NCBI GenBank assembly: GCA_026119855.1
Contig: JAOWBW010001304.1
Span: forward strand, 293,608 to 357,607
Reading direction: 5' to 3'
Length of the DNA: 64,000 nt
From: Campanula takesimana
Taxonomy: Eukaryota; Streptophyta; Magnoliopsida; Asterales; Campanulaceae
The translations under genes and the position numbers were made by a program. Position 1 is the first letter of the stretch; every line of letters begins with the position of its first letter. The notes beneath the pieces were generated by a model that saw only the letters and a list, made by a program, of their open reading frames with translations, made no database searches and was not told the origin of the DNA. Shown piece after piece: positions 44,058 to 56,048 of this stretch.

Positions 44058-45010
44058 CTTGTGAGGGCTCTTTGAGCCTTTTTGTCTCACTTTTGTTACC
44101 TTTGAAGAATTCTCAAACCTTCCATCACTTTTGCCAATTTCAAGTATCTTTCATAATCTCACTTGCCTTGTCTTTTCATTATTTAGTTACACTCTCTTGA
44201 TGGGTAAGGACAAATGTATAGGCTAAAGGGTGAGTGCATGTGGGTTCAAGAAACAATGTCGAATGGGGGTTGTTGTGTGCTTTTGCACACTTTGTTCTTT
44301 TTTACTTTAGGCTCAAATGGGGTAACTAGGGATAATTTTATAAAAGGTGGTTTAAGGCTTAATATATGACTAACGAAAAATGCATACTTCCATCCCTTCG
44401 GTCAATCATAATCCCAAAAATTTCGCCTTAATAGTCAATCAAGCAAGTTCTAATGTTTCCGACAATGTAGTGAATAGTCAACACTGTAATGGTTATCTAA
44501 GTCTTCACGTGATCAAAGAAATTAACATAGAGTTCTCGAAGGGTGGAGAAATCATAGATCAATCATATTAGTTAAGTTACATATCAAGAAAAATATAATA
44601 TTCAAGAGTTCAACTTAAGCATGCATAATTCACTTGTGCTATTATTGACAAAGGCCAAATCACACAACAAGACTCGAACAAAAACAAGTTGTTTTTTTTT
44701 TTAACTAAAAAATTAGAAAACAAATACTCCCTCCATCCCATTTGAAATTGCACCAAACCGATTTTGCACGAAAATTAAAGAAAAAGTGAAAAAAGTGATA
44801 TGTCGTGAGTGTAGATAGTTGGTAGGAGAGAGAGTGGGGTGGAAATAGTTAGTGGGTTAGTTGATGTGAGTATGCAAGTAGGTAAAAACTTTCCATTTTT
44901 GGATTTTGCAATTTCTGTGGGACAACCAAAATGGCAAGTTTTGCAATTTCAAATGGGACGGGGAGTATATACTAAAAATAAAAATGCATCCCCACCCCCA
45001 AACTTAAAAT
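42830..45010 (-). mobile_element. 3' remnant of another Athila/Tat-like gypsy element
   Basis: On the minus strand, 'taagtttgggggtatt' (polypurine tract, about 43304-43320) is followed by TGATGAATGAG, an Athila-like LTR start, with about 470 bp of U3 remaining to the left. The other side is a typical gypsy 3' spacer: AT-rich, a long poly-T run (about 44031-44057), two copies of 'gagggctctttgagcc', and a second 'aagtttgggggtgggg' purine tract near 44990-45005. No coding domain remains. Confidence 0.5.
44727..44965. repeat. Stowaway MITE in the gypsy remnant
   Basis: Starts CTCCCTCCATCCCATTTGAA and ends TTCAAATGGGACGGGGAG, TA-flanked, about 239 bp. Confidence 0.85.
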
Positions 45011-45689
45011 GAGCAATGTCTCATTGTGCACAAAGTAGGAGGGGCAAGAACACAGAGGGTGATTATGGCTACCTAACAATTCTCACAAATATAGCACAGA
45101 TCATACCCTAATTCTCACAAGAAAAGACTGTAGTACAATTGCATGTCATAACATCACCATCACCATGATTTCAAGACTGAGACTGTACTCGAAGGATAGC
45201 AATTGAAATCACTAGTTACTCATTACCCATTAGGATTTCTAGTCAAGCAATTTAGTGCATAAAAAATTTACCTCAGCATGGAAAGGGAGAGTTTCCGTCG
45301 AACCAGATATGTTACAAACCAGACCGGAGTAGTGAATGGGGCTGGCAACTGTGGAAATCACGTTGTTCGGGTATGGTAGTTGCCACAAAATTGTCGAACG
45401 GAACAAGGGATGGTGAAGGAGGATTGCTGTATCGGAAGATGGGTGGATCATCGACTGGCGTTACTGAGATAGTGGGTGCGGCGGCTGTGAACAGAGAGCA
45501 GGGAGATGAGGGCTTTGCCGGCGAAGCAGTAGTGCCGGCAATGTCTCATAGTAGTGCCGGCAATGTCACCTACGTCCATTATAATACTCGTTGGCAATAT
45601 TTGTATAAGGTTATCTTTGAGTGAGTCCTTTTGTTGGTTCTCAAAGCGATTGACCAAAGTCAATATTTGTATATTTAATGTGGGTTTTA
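45011..45689. other. Unassigned sequence
   Basis: No recognisable gene. A more GC-rich patch (45360-45560) has open frames on both strands but no family resemblance; 'gtagtgccggcaatgtc' is repeated near 45528 and 45550. Confidence 0.5.
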
Positions 45690-45869
45690 AATTTATAAGG
45701 GGCAACTACCATTTAGTCCCTCAACCAAATGAAAATTACCACCTAGGACAAGGAATTTGTAATATTACCACCTAGTCCAAGGGTTATTAAAAGGACACTC
45801 ATGCCCTTAATAAATAATGAAAAATTACATTAATGCCACTCCCTCCATCATTTCACTATTTTTCTCCAA

Positions 45870-46125
45870 CCACCATGACCACCTTTGACCACCCATCCCA
45901 ACCACCTCTGTCGACCATTTTCCGGCGATTCACTCCGGTGACCATTTTCCGGTGACTCACTCCGGTGACCATTTTCCTGCGACCACCTCCGTCGGCCGTT
46001 CTCCGGTGACCATTTTTTCGGCGTCCGACGACCACCTCCGGCGACCATTTTCCGGCGACCACCTCCGTCTGCCGTTCTCCGGCGACCATTTCCGACGTCC
46101 GGCGGCCATTTTCCGGCGTTGTTCC
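45870..46125 (+). repeat. GC-rich tandem repeat (CCGGCGACCATTTT type)
   Basis: Around ten imperfect units of CCGG(C/T)GACCA(T/C) with variable linkers, inside the MULE. Its Arg/Gly-rich frames on the minus strand are a product of the repeat. Confidence 0.8.
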
Positions 46126-47215
46126 AGAACAAGTTTACAGTTATTCCAAGAACAAATTCACATTTTTCAAAAAAAAAAATAAATTTCAAGAACAAATTCA
46201 CAGTTGTTCAAGAACAAGTTCACAGTTGTTCCAGAACAAGTTTACAGTTATTCCAAGAACAAATTCACATTTTTCAAAAAAAATATTTTTTTCAACAACA
46301 AATTCACAGTTGTTCCAGAACAAGTTCACAGTTGTTCAAAAACAAGTTTACAGTTATTCCAAGAACAAATACACATTTTTCAAAAAAAAAATCATTTTTT
46401 TTTCCAGAACAAGTTCACAGTTGTTTCAGAACAAGTTTACAGTTATTCCAAAAACAAATTCACATTTTTTTAAAAAATACTATTTTCAAGAACAAGTTCA
46501 CAGTTGTAAGTTCACAATTGTAAGTTCGTAATTGTAAGATCGCAAATGTAAGTCCGCAATTGTTCCAATAACAAGTTCACACTTGTTACAAAAACAAGGT
46601 CGCAATTATAAGTTCGCAATTGTAAGTTCGCAATTGTTCCAATAACAAGTTCGCACTTGTTCCAAAAACAAGTTTCGCAATTGTAAGTTCGCACTTGTTC
46701 CAAAAACAAGTTTCTGTTTATTTCAAGAACAAGTTCACACTTGTCCCAAGAACACTTGTTCCAAGAATAGGTTCACAGTTGTTCTGATAACAAACTCACA
46801 GTTGTAAGATCGCAATTGTAAGTTCGCAAATGTAAGTTCGCAATTGTTCCAATAACAAGTTCACACTTGTTCCAAAAATAAGTTCGCAATTATAAGTTCG
46901 CAATTGTAAGTTCGCACTTGTTCCAAGAACAAATCAAAGAAGTTCACATTTGTTTTAGTTAAGTTCATAATTTCTGCATAAAATTCTTTTATTTTGCGTA
47001 ATTCACAATAGTTTTTAGTTAAGTTCACATTTATTTTTAGCATTTTAAGCCTCTATTTTTACTATTTTTCTTAATTCACAGTTTCTAAGAACGAATTCAC
47101 ATTTATAAAATAAAACATTTTTTTCAAGAACAAGTTCACAATTATGGGATTCCACGAACAAGTTCATAATTGTTCCCAAACAAGTTCAGGTTCACAATTT
47201 TATCAAAACAAGTTC
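46126..47215 (+). repeat. Long degenerate minisatellite (AACAAGTTCACAGTTGTTCC type)
   Basis: About 1.1 kb of units near 20-24 bp, first dominated by 'caagttcacagttgttcc', then by 'gcaattgtaagttcgc'. Apparent ORFs across it on both strands are artefacts of the repeat. It lies wholly inside the MULE. Confidence 0.88.
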
Positions 47216-48271
47216 ATATCTTTAAAAGTTTGAATAGTCAAATGGGAAGATCATTAGGAGAAAACCCAAATATTCATTCTTTGTTGTTACTATGAATGAA
47301 CTTTGAGGAATAATTAAGGCTACTTTTAATTATCACAATGAATATATAAAAATTGTTATTGATACGCCATTATAAAATACTATCAATACCAATTTTTAGA
47401 TTCCCATTAAGATAAATAGAGCTAACCTAAAATATTACTCAAAATTCATTCAAATTAACAATGAAAACAAAGGGATTAACTTTCCCGGACAGATGGAGTA
47501 TCATAACTATTAAGAATACTTAATAATCATAAATTGACTAATAAATAAATAGCATACATAAACTATAATTATAATCAATGAGCACTAGACTAAAACTTGG
47601 CCAATCTAAATTAATGAAATAAAAAGTTAACATCCACATTATCAACAAAACCCCAGCAAGTATTTGCATATAGCATCAAGTCTACAAATCAAATCACAAA
47701 TCTGTAAAATTCAAAATAAATCGATAACAAATTCTCCAGATCAATTGCAAAAGCCATACTATATACTAGAAATCAACACCGTTCTATATCCAAAGAGGGA
47801 GTGGATCTTCTGGATCTTTGAAGCAAAATGGCCGGAGCGGAAGGGTCGCCGAAGGTGAGGAAATGGGTGTCGCCGGAGGTGGGGAAATGGGCGTATAAGG
47901 GACATTTTTTCTGTTAGTTTTTTTAGGGAAAAACCAGCTGGTGTCGGAGCAGGAGCAGTGCATCAGTGACGGGGTGGAGCAGATCTAGGAAGCTACCTGG
48001 AATGTTGCCGGATAATATAAGGTTGTGAAGGAAAGGGAGGCGGTCAAAGGAGGAAGGGGAGGGGTCGCCGGCGGTAGGGTAGGGGTCGCCGGCAGTAGGG
48101 TAGGGGTCGCCGGAGGAGATGAAGGAGGTCGCCGGATGTGTGGAAGGGGTAGACAGTGATGGAGAAGAAGCAGATCTGCAGGGTCATCAGCGTTAGGGGA
48201 GGGGTGGTGTCGCGGAGGTTGGGAGGTGGAAGAGAGAGAAATGGAGGGAGATAGATCTTGATCTGAAAGAG

Positions 48272-48929
48272 TGTTGATACCCCGGGAGGAGCCCACGGCT
48301 TGGCTAGAGCGGTGGATTGTCCTAGGATGTCTATTCGTGTTTTAAGTTGTTAGAGTCGCCACCTATGTTTTAGAGGAACATAAGAAAAACCTAATATTTA
48401 GCCTAAGTTTGATACGAAAACAGAGATTCTTGTTATAAGGTTTGGAGGTTAGGTTACGAGATGGGAAATACTTAAACACCTATCTCGCCCAACTAATATT
48501 AGTCTTGCTTGTTCAAAGTATACATAAATAAAATGTTCTTCCTATTCTTAATAATGATAAAAGGGGAGTTTAAAATGGTGTTTAGAATGTAGGGAGATAA
48601 CTCCTTGGCCAACTTCAATGGAGTGAAGTAGCCTTTGGTGTCATGTCCCAAAATGGTTTTGGGGTGATTGCACGTTTGACAAAAGTGAAAGAAGAAGAGA
48701 AGAGATGAAGTAGAGAGAAGAGATAAAAAGTAGAGTTTACCTAAACTTCAAATGACTTTATGTATTTCTAGAAAGTTAGCACTGTTATTCAGTTTGGTCC
48801 CTGGACTTAACGAATTCAGTCAGGAACTTAATGAAAGTAACAGAAAACTAACGAGAAACACTTAAAATAAGGAGAAACACATGATCAAATGTGCAATCGG
48901 GGTGACCGGTCCAAGGCGGGGTGTCTACA
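48272..48929 (-). mobile_element. Ogre 3' LTR, shortened
   Basis: 658 bp. It lacks the segment that holds the TATA box and GCGCGC motifs in the right LTR (about 60370-60690). It retains AGAGTCGCCAC (48352-48362), a copy of the primer-site word, about 85 bp from the LTR 3' end. Confidence 0.88.
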
Positions 48930-49134
48930 CAGCCCATTGGCGGCATGGATTGCAAAGAAAAACGTGTCGACGAAAGAAAGTACACCCACAGAGGACATCA
49001 CCAAGAAAAAAAAAGCAAAGACTTTATGAAAACAAGAATTTGAAATTACGAGAGATAGAGATGCGCTCCCTGTGTGAGCGACTTTTGCTGATAGAGGGGG
49101 TACGGTAGTATGAAACGGCCCACCGTGGCCAAGG

Positions 49135-49691
49135 TTTAAAGTCTGTATAGGGGACTGGCGGGATCCGAGAATCCGTCTGCCGATAGCGGGATCCGAGAAT
49201 CCGTCTGCTGATTTAAAGTCCATATAAAGGACTGGCAGGATCCGGGAATCCGTCTGCCGATTTAAAGTCTGTATAGAGGACCTGGCGGGATCCGAGAATC
49301 CGTTTGCCGATTTAATGTCTGTATAGAGGACCTGGCAGGATCCGAGAATCCGTCTGCCGATAGCGGGATCCGAGAATCCGTCTGCTGATTTAAAGTCTGT
49401 ATAGGGGACTGGCGGGATCCAGAATCCGTCTGCCGATAGCGGGATCCAAGAATCTGTCTGCTGATTTATAGTCCGTATAGGGGACTAGCGGGATCCGAGA
49501 ACCCGTCTTGCTGATAGCGGGATCCGAGAATCCGTCTGCTGATTTAAAGTCCGTTTAGGGAACTAGCAGGATCTGAGAATCCGTCTGCTGATAGCGGGAT
49601 CTGAGAATCTGTCTACTGATTTAAAGTCCATCTGCTGATAGCGGGATCCGAGAATCCGTCTGCTGATTTAAAGTCTGTATAGGGGACTAGC
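49135..49691. repeat. Tandem repeats in the Ogre 3' region
   Basis: About 560 bp of GCGGGATCCGAGAATCCGTC + TGC(C/T)GAT units, alternating with 'ttaaagtctgtatagggg' units, giving a higher-order period near 55-85 bp. Such 3'-region tandem arrays are a known trait of Tat/Ogre elements and a known source of satellite DNA. Confidence 0.92.
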
Positions 49692-50109
49692 GATGAATAT
49701 GAGTTTATTGAGTAGACTTTGTTGATAAAGAGGTGGTGATTTCAACGGTTCACCATGGACCAAATTGCTTCTTGGAGCTTTATGCTATTCGGAGCTGCAC
49801 TTTTTGTTGACTTTGTGGGGTACGGGCACAGTTGACTGCGGACCAAAAAAAATGTTTTCCCTTTAGAGAGGAAAATGTCGAGATTGACTTTGACTAAAAA
49901 GAAAGACACACCCTACTTTTAGTGGGAGTTTTCTATTCTACTTTAATTTAGACATGCCTTACCAAATTAATGTGTGTCCAACTGTGTATTCGAGGGCGGA
50001 GATTGTTGTGGCTTTGATGAAGAATGTTGATCCTACTGATTTCGGGAATGCTTGAGCTCACTTTTTGCGTGATTTCCTTCTTTGACAAGGGCCGGTGGAG
50101 GCACTTCTG

Positions 50110-50189
50110 ACGCGGGATGCAGGCGACTCGGCTTGCAGTTGCGGGATGCGCGCGCTTCCCATGTGTGCCGGGAGGTGCGCGCTTCTAGG
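50110..50189 (+). repeat. GATGCGCG motif cluster upstream of the antisense ORF
   Basis: GGGATGCAGGCGACTCGG, GGGATGCGCGCGCTTCCC (50142-50159) and GGGAGGTGCGCGCTTCTAGG (50170-50189). The same words occur in the right LTR (60596-60674) and the leader (59605-59880). Confidence 0.78.
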
Positions 50190-50238
50190 AAGCGAATTCT
50201 GGGGCTTGATATTTACTGGCCAAAAGATCCCCAACAGC

Positions 50239-50246
50239 TATAATAT
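50239..50246 (+). promoter_or_regulatory. Putative TATA box of the antisense ORF
   Basis: TATAATAT, 50 bp after the motif cluster and 94 bp before the ATG at 50340. A weaker match than the LTR boxes. Confidence 0.4.
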
Positions 50247-50339
50247 CAGCCTATGTTCGAAACTAATCTTCCAACAGCTATTTTCAGCCATTCTTTAACA
50301 TTCTTTCTTGCTTGATTTTGCTTGTAATCAACATTTTCC

Positions 50340-51733
50340 ATGGCTTCCAATTTTTTTACTCTTGATGCCAAGGTTGTCGGTGATTATGAGAAGGACTTGT
50401 CAACCTTCGTGTATTCTTTCAAGACTCATCCCAAGAAGGCCTTTGTCAAAGATTTTGGTTTCCTAATTCTCTTTACATTTCGAGCTTTGAATCCGGATTG
50501 GGACTTGTTGAAGGCTGCCGTAGCATTTTGGGATTGTGACAGTCACACCTTCAACTTCTCGGCGAATGAAATGGTGCTGACTGTTGATGACTTTGGTGCC
50601 ATTCTTGGCATGCCATTGGCGGGTCAGATTGCTGTCCCCAAATACCATCGAGGTGCGAGGAAGATGTTGCACGACACCGTGGTTGACATAACTGAATTGC
50701 CGATGTTCTTCAGTTTGCATTCAGAGGACAAGGCAGTTTAGTCCTTTAAGAGGAATGCCATGGCAGTTTCCTTTTCAGCGAGGTTCTGTTTGCTACACCC
50801 TTCGGGAATGTGGATGCGCAGCTGGCTGAATTATCTTACAGGCAAAGGAGCAACAGTTCAGCATAATCCCTCTCATAGTGGGGAAGCTTTGCATGGCCTG
50901 GATGAGTTGCATCGGACAGGCGAGATGTGCCGGGGAAGCCCCTTGATATTGTCTATATGGCTTCGAGAGCATTTCAGAATTTATTCTCCGGATGATGATC
51001 TTTCTCCTTTTTCTCTTCATAGGAGGAAGCTGATGACTCGGGATTTATCTGAAGATGGTTGGAAGATATTATTTGCATCTCGAGGATCGGCTGACATTGA
51101 TTGGTATCCCCTTCTTAGGGGCGTCCTTTCGTGGAATGGACTTTGGGTTTCGGGCATGTTATCCTCCCCGGTTTCAGAGATTCCTCATTTTATCAGCCTG
51201 AGAGAGTTCTACGGCAGTTCGGTCAGAAGCAGATTGTCCCTTTTCCGAGGAGCGGGGTGCTCCGTCCGGTCTCATACATGGGTCCGGACTTTTCGAGGGA
51301 ACTCCAGTTGGCTTGGGGCGGTGACCGTCATCGGTGGGCCTCTACCCCTAATCATCGAGGTAGCATTTTCCTTCCTGAGAGTTACTTGGATTATCTGTTC
51401 GGCACTCTTTACCGTGGTATCACTTGGGTTGACATGCTTCGAGCTGAGTTGTTAGGTAAGGACTTTGAGCCTAGCAGTGCTATGAGGTACAGAGAAGCTG
51501 CTGCTGACTCGAACAACATTTTAGCTGACCCTTTTGGCACTCCTTTGGATAGTTTTTATGCTCGGATGCGTCTTGCTGCGCAGAAGGTTTCAGTCCATCT
51601 CAGCGTTCCTAGGCCTCCCAAGAAGAGTAGGATTGAGAGCCGTTCAGGTGGTTCTTCGAAAGCTAAGAAAAAAATTAAACTTTTCTTATTACCCCAAGAT
51701 TGCAATTTAAGTAGACCACTTGTTAGGATTTAA
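50340..51733 (+). pseudogene. Antisense extra ORF of the Ogre element
   Basis: Encoded opposite to gag-pol, between the integrase end and the 3' LTR, where Tat/Ogre elements often carry antisense ORFs. It reads MASNFFTLDAKVVGDYEKDL, ANEMVLTVDDFGAILGMPLA, then a TAG at 50739-50741, then in the same frame EALHGLDELHRTGEMCRGSP and PLILSIWLREHFRIYSPDDD. After a frame change near 51130 it reads GFRDSSFYQPERVLRQFGQK, PRSGVLRPVSYMG and SYLDYLFGTLYRGITWVDML, ending in a basic RPPKKSRIESRSGGSSKAKK tail. The pattern (LTVDDFGAILGMP early, PERVLRQFG late) resembles plant-mobile-domain-like proteins of retroelement and host origin. Function unknown. About 425 residues if unbroken. Confidence 0.75.
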
Positions 51734-51849
51734 TATTTTAATGTCTTTTATTGCTCAACAATATCCATTGTAATGGTCAAAATATTTCAAAGAATGAGTA
51801 AAAATTGCATTTTGTTATGACATGATTGGGTAAAAATTATTGTTTTAGA

Positions 51850-52085
51850 CCTCACCCGAAGGTTGCCTACGTTCCTCTTGTAGAGAGGCTCAGGTCTCCG
51901 TAGTTCAAACAAATGAAGACTATTTTTTTATTTTTTTGTGTGCACCATGTTTTTTTGCCTAGGCCGCCCTTTCGAGTTTTCAATCTAGCGGCTTGTTTTT
52001 TGCACTTGCTCTAATTTTTGCCTAGGCCGCCCTCGCGGGTTATCAACCTAGCGAGCGTTTTTTTTTTTTTTTTTTTTTTTTTATG
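51850..52085. repeat. Spacer with a duplicated GCCTAGGCCGCCCT word and poly-T
   Basis: TTTGCCTAGGCCGCCCT occurs at about 51956 and 52018, each followed by 'c.agcg.g', and the stretch ends in about 24 T (52059-52082). It lies between the convergent ends of the antisense ORF and pol. Confidence 0.7.
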
Positions 52086-52096
52086 GTCTTCATTTG

Positions 52097-53212
52097 TTAA
52101 GCGTAGAACTTCTTGAGCTTGTCGAGGTTGACCTCCTTTGGCAATTGATCGCCATCAAAGTCTACGAGTCGAACTGCACCACCGCTTATTACCTTCTTGA
52201 CCACATAAGGACCGATCCATCGGGGTCCCCATTTCCCAAGGGGATTCATGGCATTGGGAGGATGTTGTCTTAAGACCAAGTCTCCTACTTTGATGTTTCG
52301 AGGCTTCACCTTTTTGTTGAAAGCCCTTGCCATTCTCTGTTGATAAGCCCTTGTGCGTTCAAATGCTCTTAACCTCTTTTCGTCGAGTAGGGCTAGTTGC
52401 TCATATCGACTTTGCTTCCAATCAACCTCGTTGACTTGGTTCTTGAGTAAGACCCGTAGAAGGGAACTTCGAGTTCGACTGGGAGTACGGCTTCATAACC
52501 ATAAACCAATGAATATAGGGTTTCTCCCGTTGCTGATCGGATTGATGTGCGGTAGCCCCATAGTGCTAATGGTAACTTCTCGGGCCAATCCCTTCCTGTT
52601 GAAGCCATTTTCCGTATGATGACCTCAATTCTCTTGTTTGCTGCTTTGACCGCTCCGTTGGCTTAGGGGCGGTACGGGGATGACTTGTGTTTGGTAATCT
52701 TGTAGTCAACCTAAAGTGCATCCATTTCATTCTCAAAGTGAGAACCATTGTCGGAGATGATCTCATGAGGAATACCGTATCGGCACATGATGTTGTTCTT
52801 CACGAATTCGGCCACTTTCTTGGCGTTGAGAACTCGGTAAGCTTGTGCTTCGACTCACTTCGTGAAATAATCCACGGCCACTAGAATAAATGACTATCAG
52901 TTGCTTCCCATAGGATGGACTTTTCCGATGATATCTATGCCCCAGCAAGAGAACGGCCATGGTGTGGTCATGTTATACAATTGTGAAGGTGGAGCATGTT
53001 GCAGATTAGCATGGAACTGGCACTTGGCGCATTTCTTGACTTTCTCGATGCAATAGTAGCCAATACGGAGTATCTTTTTGGCTAACATAATCCCATTCAT
53101 GTGGGGTCCACACTCGCCTTCATGGACTTCATGCATTATCTTTTGAGCTTCGTCTCATTTTCACATATGAGATTGATCCCTTGATGATGTCTCTTGTAGA
53201 CTCGGTTACCGA
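52097..53212 (-). pseudogene. Ogre integrase
   Basis: Fragments in three frames: CAKCQFHANLQHAPPSQLYN (zinc-region end), WPFSCWGIDIIGKVHPMGSN (core start), LPLALWGYRTSIRSATGETL (core end) and the C-terminal KVGDLVLRQHP...GPYVVKKVISGGAVRLVDFD. At least five frame changes. The stop at 52097 ends the polyprotein. Confidence 0.88.
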
Positions 53213-55896
53213 TCAATAGATATCTCGACCAAGCTTTTGCAATGCTACTCGAGACTTCCCATTTCTGTTCTCGTGGAAGGTGCCATTGTTGAGAAAGTTC
53301 ATGCTGTCTGTGTACCACGGGGGGTTACCCTGGAATTCAATGATCTCAATGCTCATACAGTATGCCGGACTAGTCCTTCTTGTAATTTTTAAGGGCTTCA
53401 CCATCTTTCCTTTTGGCATCTTAACCAGTGAGGCTATGGTGGCTAAAGCATCGGCAAAGCGGTTCTTGTCCCTCGGTAAATAATTGAACGTGATGTCTTG
53501 GAACTGTTCAACCAATTCCTCGAGGTGTTGACCATACTGTTGGAGGGTCGGGTCTTGGATTCGCCATTCACCTGATGTCTGATTGATAAGGAGCAAGGAG
53601 TCACCGAATACTTCTAGCTCTGTGACATTTCTTTCTAGTGCTGCTTCTAGCCCCGCTATACATGCCTCATATTCGACAATGTTGTTGGTAGCTTCGAATT
53701 CAAGACGGATTGCAATTGGCGTGTAGATGTCCTTTGGATCGACAAGCAACATTCATATCCCATAACCGTGCTTATTGGCTGCGCCATCGCAAAAATATTT
53801 GCCACTTATTTTCCTCGGTTGTAGTGCAATTCAAGTGCTCATCGGGAAATTGTAAGTCTTCCCCCTTCACTTTGTCACACGGAAATTCAGCAAGCTGATC
53901 ACTGAACACTTTCCCCTGATGGATTTGCGTGTGACGTAAGTGATATCATAGCCGGAGAGCATGAAGTACCACTTGGCTATCCTTTTTTACATGAAAGGTT
54001 TCTCGAAGATGTAGCGGAACGGGTCCACTTTTGCTACTAGCTTGATTGGAAAGTCTTCCATGTAATGTTTGAGCTTTTGAGTGACCCAAACCAATACTGC
54101 ACATGACTTCTCCAAGATGGAGTAGTTCTTTTCGCTTCCTTGGAATCGGCGACTGACAAAATAAATGGCATTATTCTTTGTGGAGTCTCATTGCTCTTGT
54201 GCTAGCAGAGCCCCTAGGGCTTCATCATTCACTGTGAGGTAGAGAAAGAGAGACTTCTCATTGTGTGGTGGAACCAAGACTGGAGGGCATGTCAAGTAAT
54301 GCTTCACTTGGTTGAAAGCTTCTTGGCAAGCTTCGGTCCATTCTAAAGCCATATACTTCTTGAGTAGCTTGAAGATTGGCTCACACATGAAGGTGAGTTG
54401 GTGCACAAACCGACTGATGTACTGAAGTCTGCCCATAAAATCTTTGATTTCTTTATGTGTCTTTGGAGGAGGCATGTCAATGATTGCCTTGATTTTTGAG
54501 GGATCTGCTTCAATTCCCCTCTTGGTGACCATGTAGCCAAGAACTTTGCCTCGGATAACCTCGAAGGTGCACTTTGCGGTGTTAAGCCTCATCTTGTGTT
54601 GTCGAAGCCTTTCGAAGAACATGCGGAGGTCGATCAAGTGTTGACCGTCGGTCCCCTTTGAATGGATGATCATGTCATCCACATAGACCTCAATTTCTTT
54701 CTGAATCATGTCGTGAAACAAGTCTGTCACAGCCCTTTGATAAGTAGCCCCAGCGTTCCTCAACAATGGCATGACTGTGTAGCAAAAGGTTCCCCACGGT
54801 GTTGTGAAACCAGTCTTGTGTTGATCCTCCTCGGACATGAGAATCTGATTATACCCAGCGAAACCATCCACAAATGAGCGGACCTCGTAGGCAGCAGTGG
54901 AATCAACTAGCATGTCGATGTTGGGTAGTGGAAAGTCATCCTTTGGAGAAGATTTGTTCAAATCCCAGAAATCCACACAAACACAGACCTTGCCATTAGC
55001 CTTTCTGACTGTCACCACATTGGCTAGCCACGTCGAATACTCAATGACTTTGATGAAGCCCATACTGAGAATCTTCTTTATCTCTTCTTTGACTTGTAAA
55101 GACCATTCTGGCTTGATCTTTCTGAGTTTTTGCTTTGTCGGTTTAGCGTCGTCTCTGATCGGAATCCTGTGCTCGGCGACCTTTCTGTCTAAACCCGGCA
55201 TGTCTTTGTATGACCCTGCAAATACATCCACAAACTCTCTGAGTAGTGCAGTCAATCTGTCTTTCTCTTCCCCCTTGAAGATGTTTCCGATCTTGGTTTT
55301 TTTTGGATCCTCATCGGTACCCAGATTAAAACATGCAATTCTTCGTCAGCCCCTGGACCATTTTCACCACGACTACAGACCTGTTGAGCAAGTTTATTTA
55401 AGTATGTTTCATTTTCGTGGTCTATTTCATCGTTATTTGAATCGTTATTAACTAGTTCGTTAAATTCATTATTAGTTAATTCATCATTCATGATGTTTTC
55501 AATCTCGGGGTACTCAGAAAGATCAAACTTTTCATTAGTAAAGAAAGGGAACACAAGCTCGGCTATTGCCTCCATATCCTCTTGGGTGACGGTGTCGGAA
55601 ACACTCTCGGACTCGAAAGTGATTGTTAATAAGTCCTCCTTTGTAACCTTGCGCGGAATGCAACCCATTTTCTTGATCAAGAATTCATCGGATACCATGG
55701 GTCCCTTTGTTGAATACCAGTTGTTGATCGGCTCGGAGCTCGGCTTGACCTCGGTGATAGGCTCACTTCTCATGTCGGTGTCGTCGAAGATGGCATTGAC
55801 TTGGAACTCATCCATGATGGCAAGTTCCTCGAACATGGAAGCTAGATCAGTTAATTCTTTCCCCACGGTAATCTCTGTCTCAGACTCTATGGTCAC
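53213..55896 (-). pseudogene. Ogre reverse transcriptase and RNase H
   Basis: After an acidic spacer (55252-55896), the RT reads MPGLDRKVAEHRIPIRDDAK, FWDLNKSSPKDDFPLPNIDM, VMPLLRNAGATYQRAVTDLF and the catalytic EVYVDDMIIHSKG, then the connection KYMALEWTEACQEAFNQVKH and RNase H (LEFEATNNIVEYEACIAGLE, DSLLLINQTSGEW, YLPRDKNRFADALATIASLV). Frames differ between RT and the upstream region, and a non-coding break lies at 53753-54187. Lineage: Tat/Ogre by motif order. Confidence 0.9.
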
Positions 55897-56048
55897 TTTC
55901 TTCCCCCACCATTCTCGGGGTGATAGAGGAGTTGGTTCCTCTTCGTGCTTCTGAATTTCACAATCGGCAAAGACTTCAAGACCGGGCTTTTTGATACCCT
56001 TACTGTTGATCCATGGCTCGGGAAATTTATGTACGGGACATCCTCCCC

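Noticed and set aside
45848..46201. 117-codon Gly/Arg-rich ORF on the minus strand
   Set aside because: It is the translation of the CCGGCGACCA tandem repeat and shows no domain.
46119..46531. Overlapping ORFs of 89-134 codons in three frames
   Set aside because: All three frames are open because of the AACAAGTTCACAG minisatellite; the translations are simple repeats (NKFTVVPEQVHS).
47985..48296. 103-codon Pro/Leu-rich ORF in the GC-rich part of the MULE
   Set aside because: It arises from 'gtcgccgg' repeats and runs into the Ogre LTR; no family resemblance.
53280..53483. Plus-strand ORFs across the Ogre pol region
   Set aside because: They are antisense shadows of RNase H and RT coding sequence.
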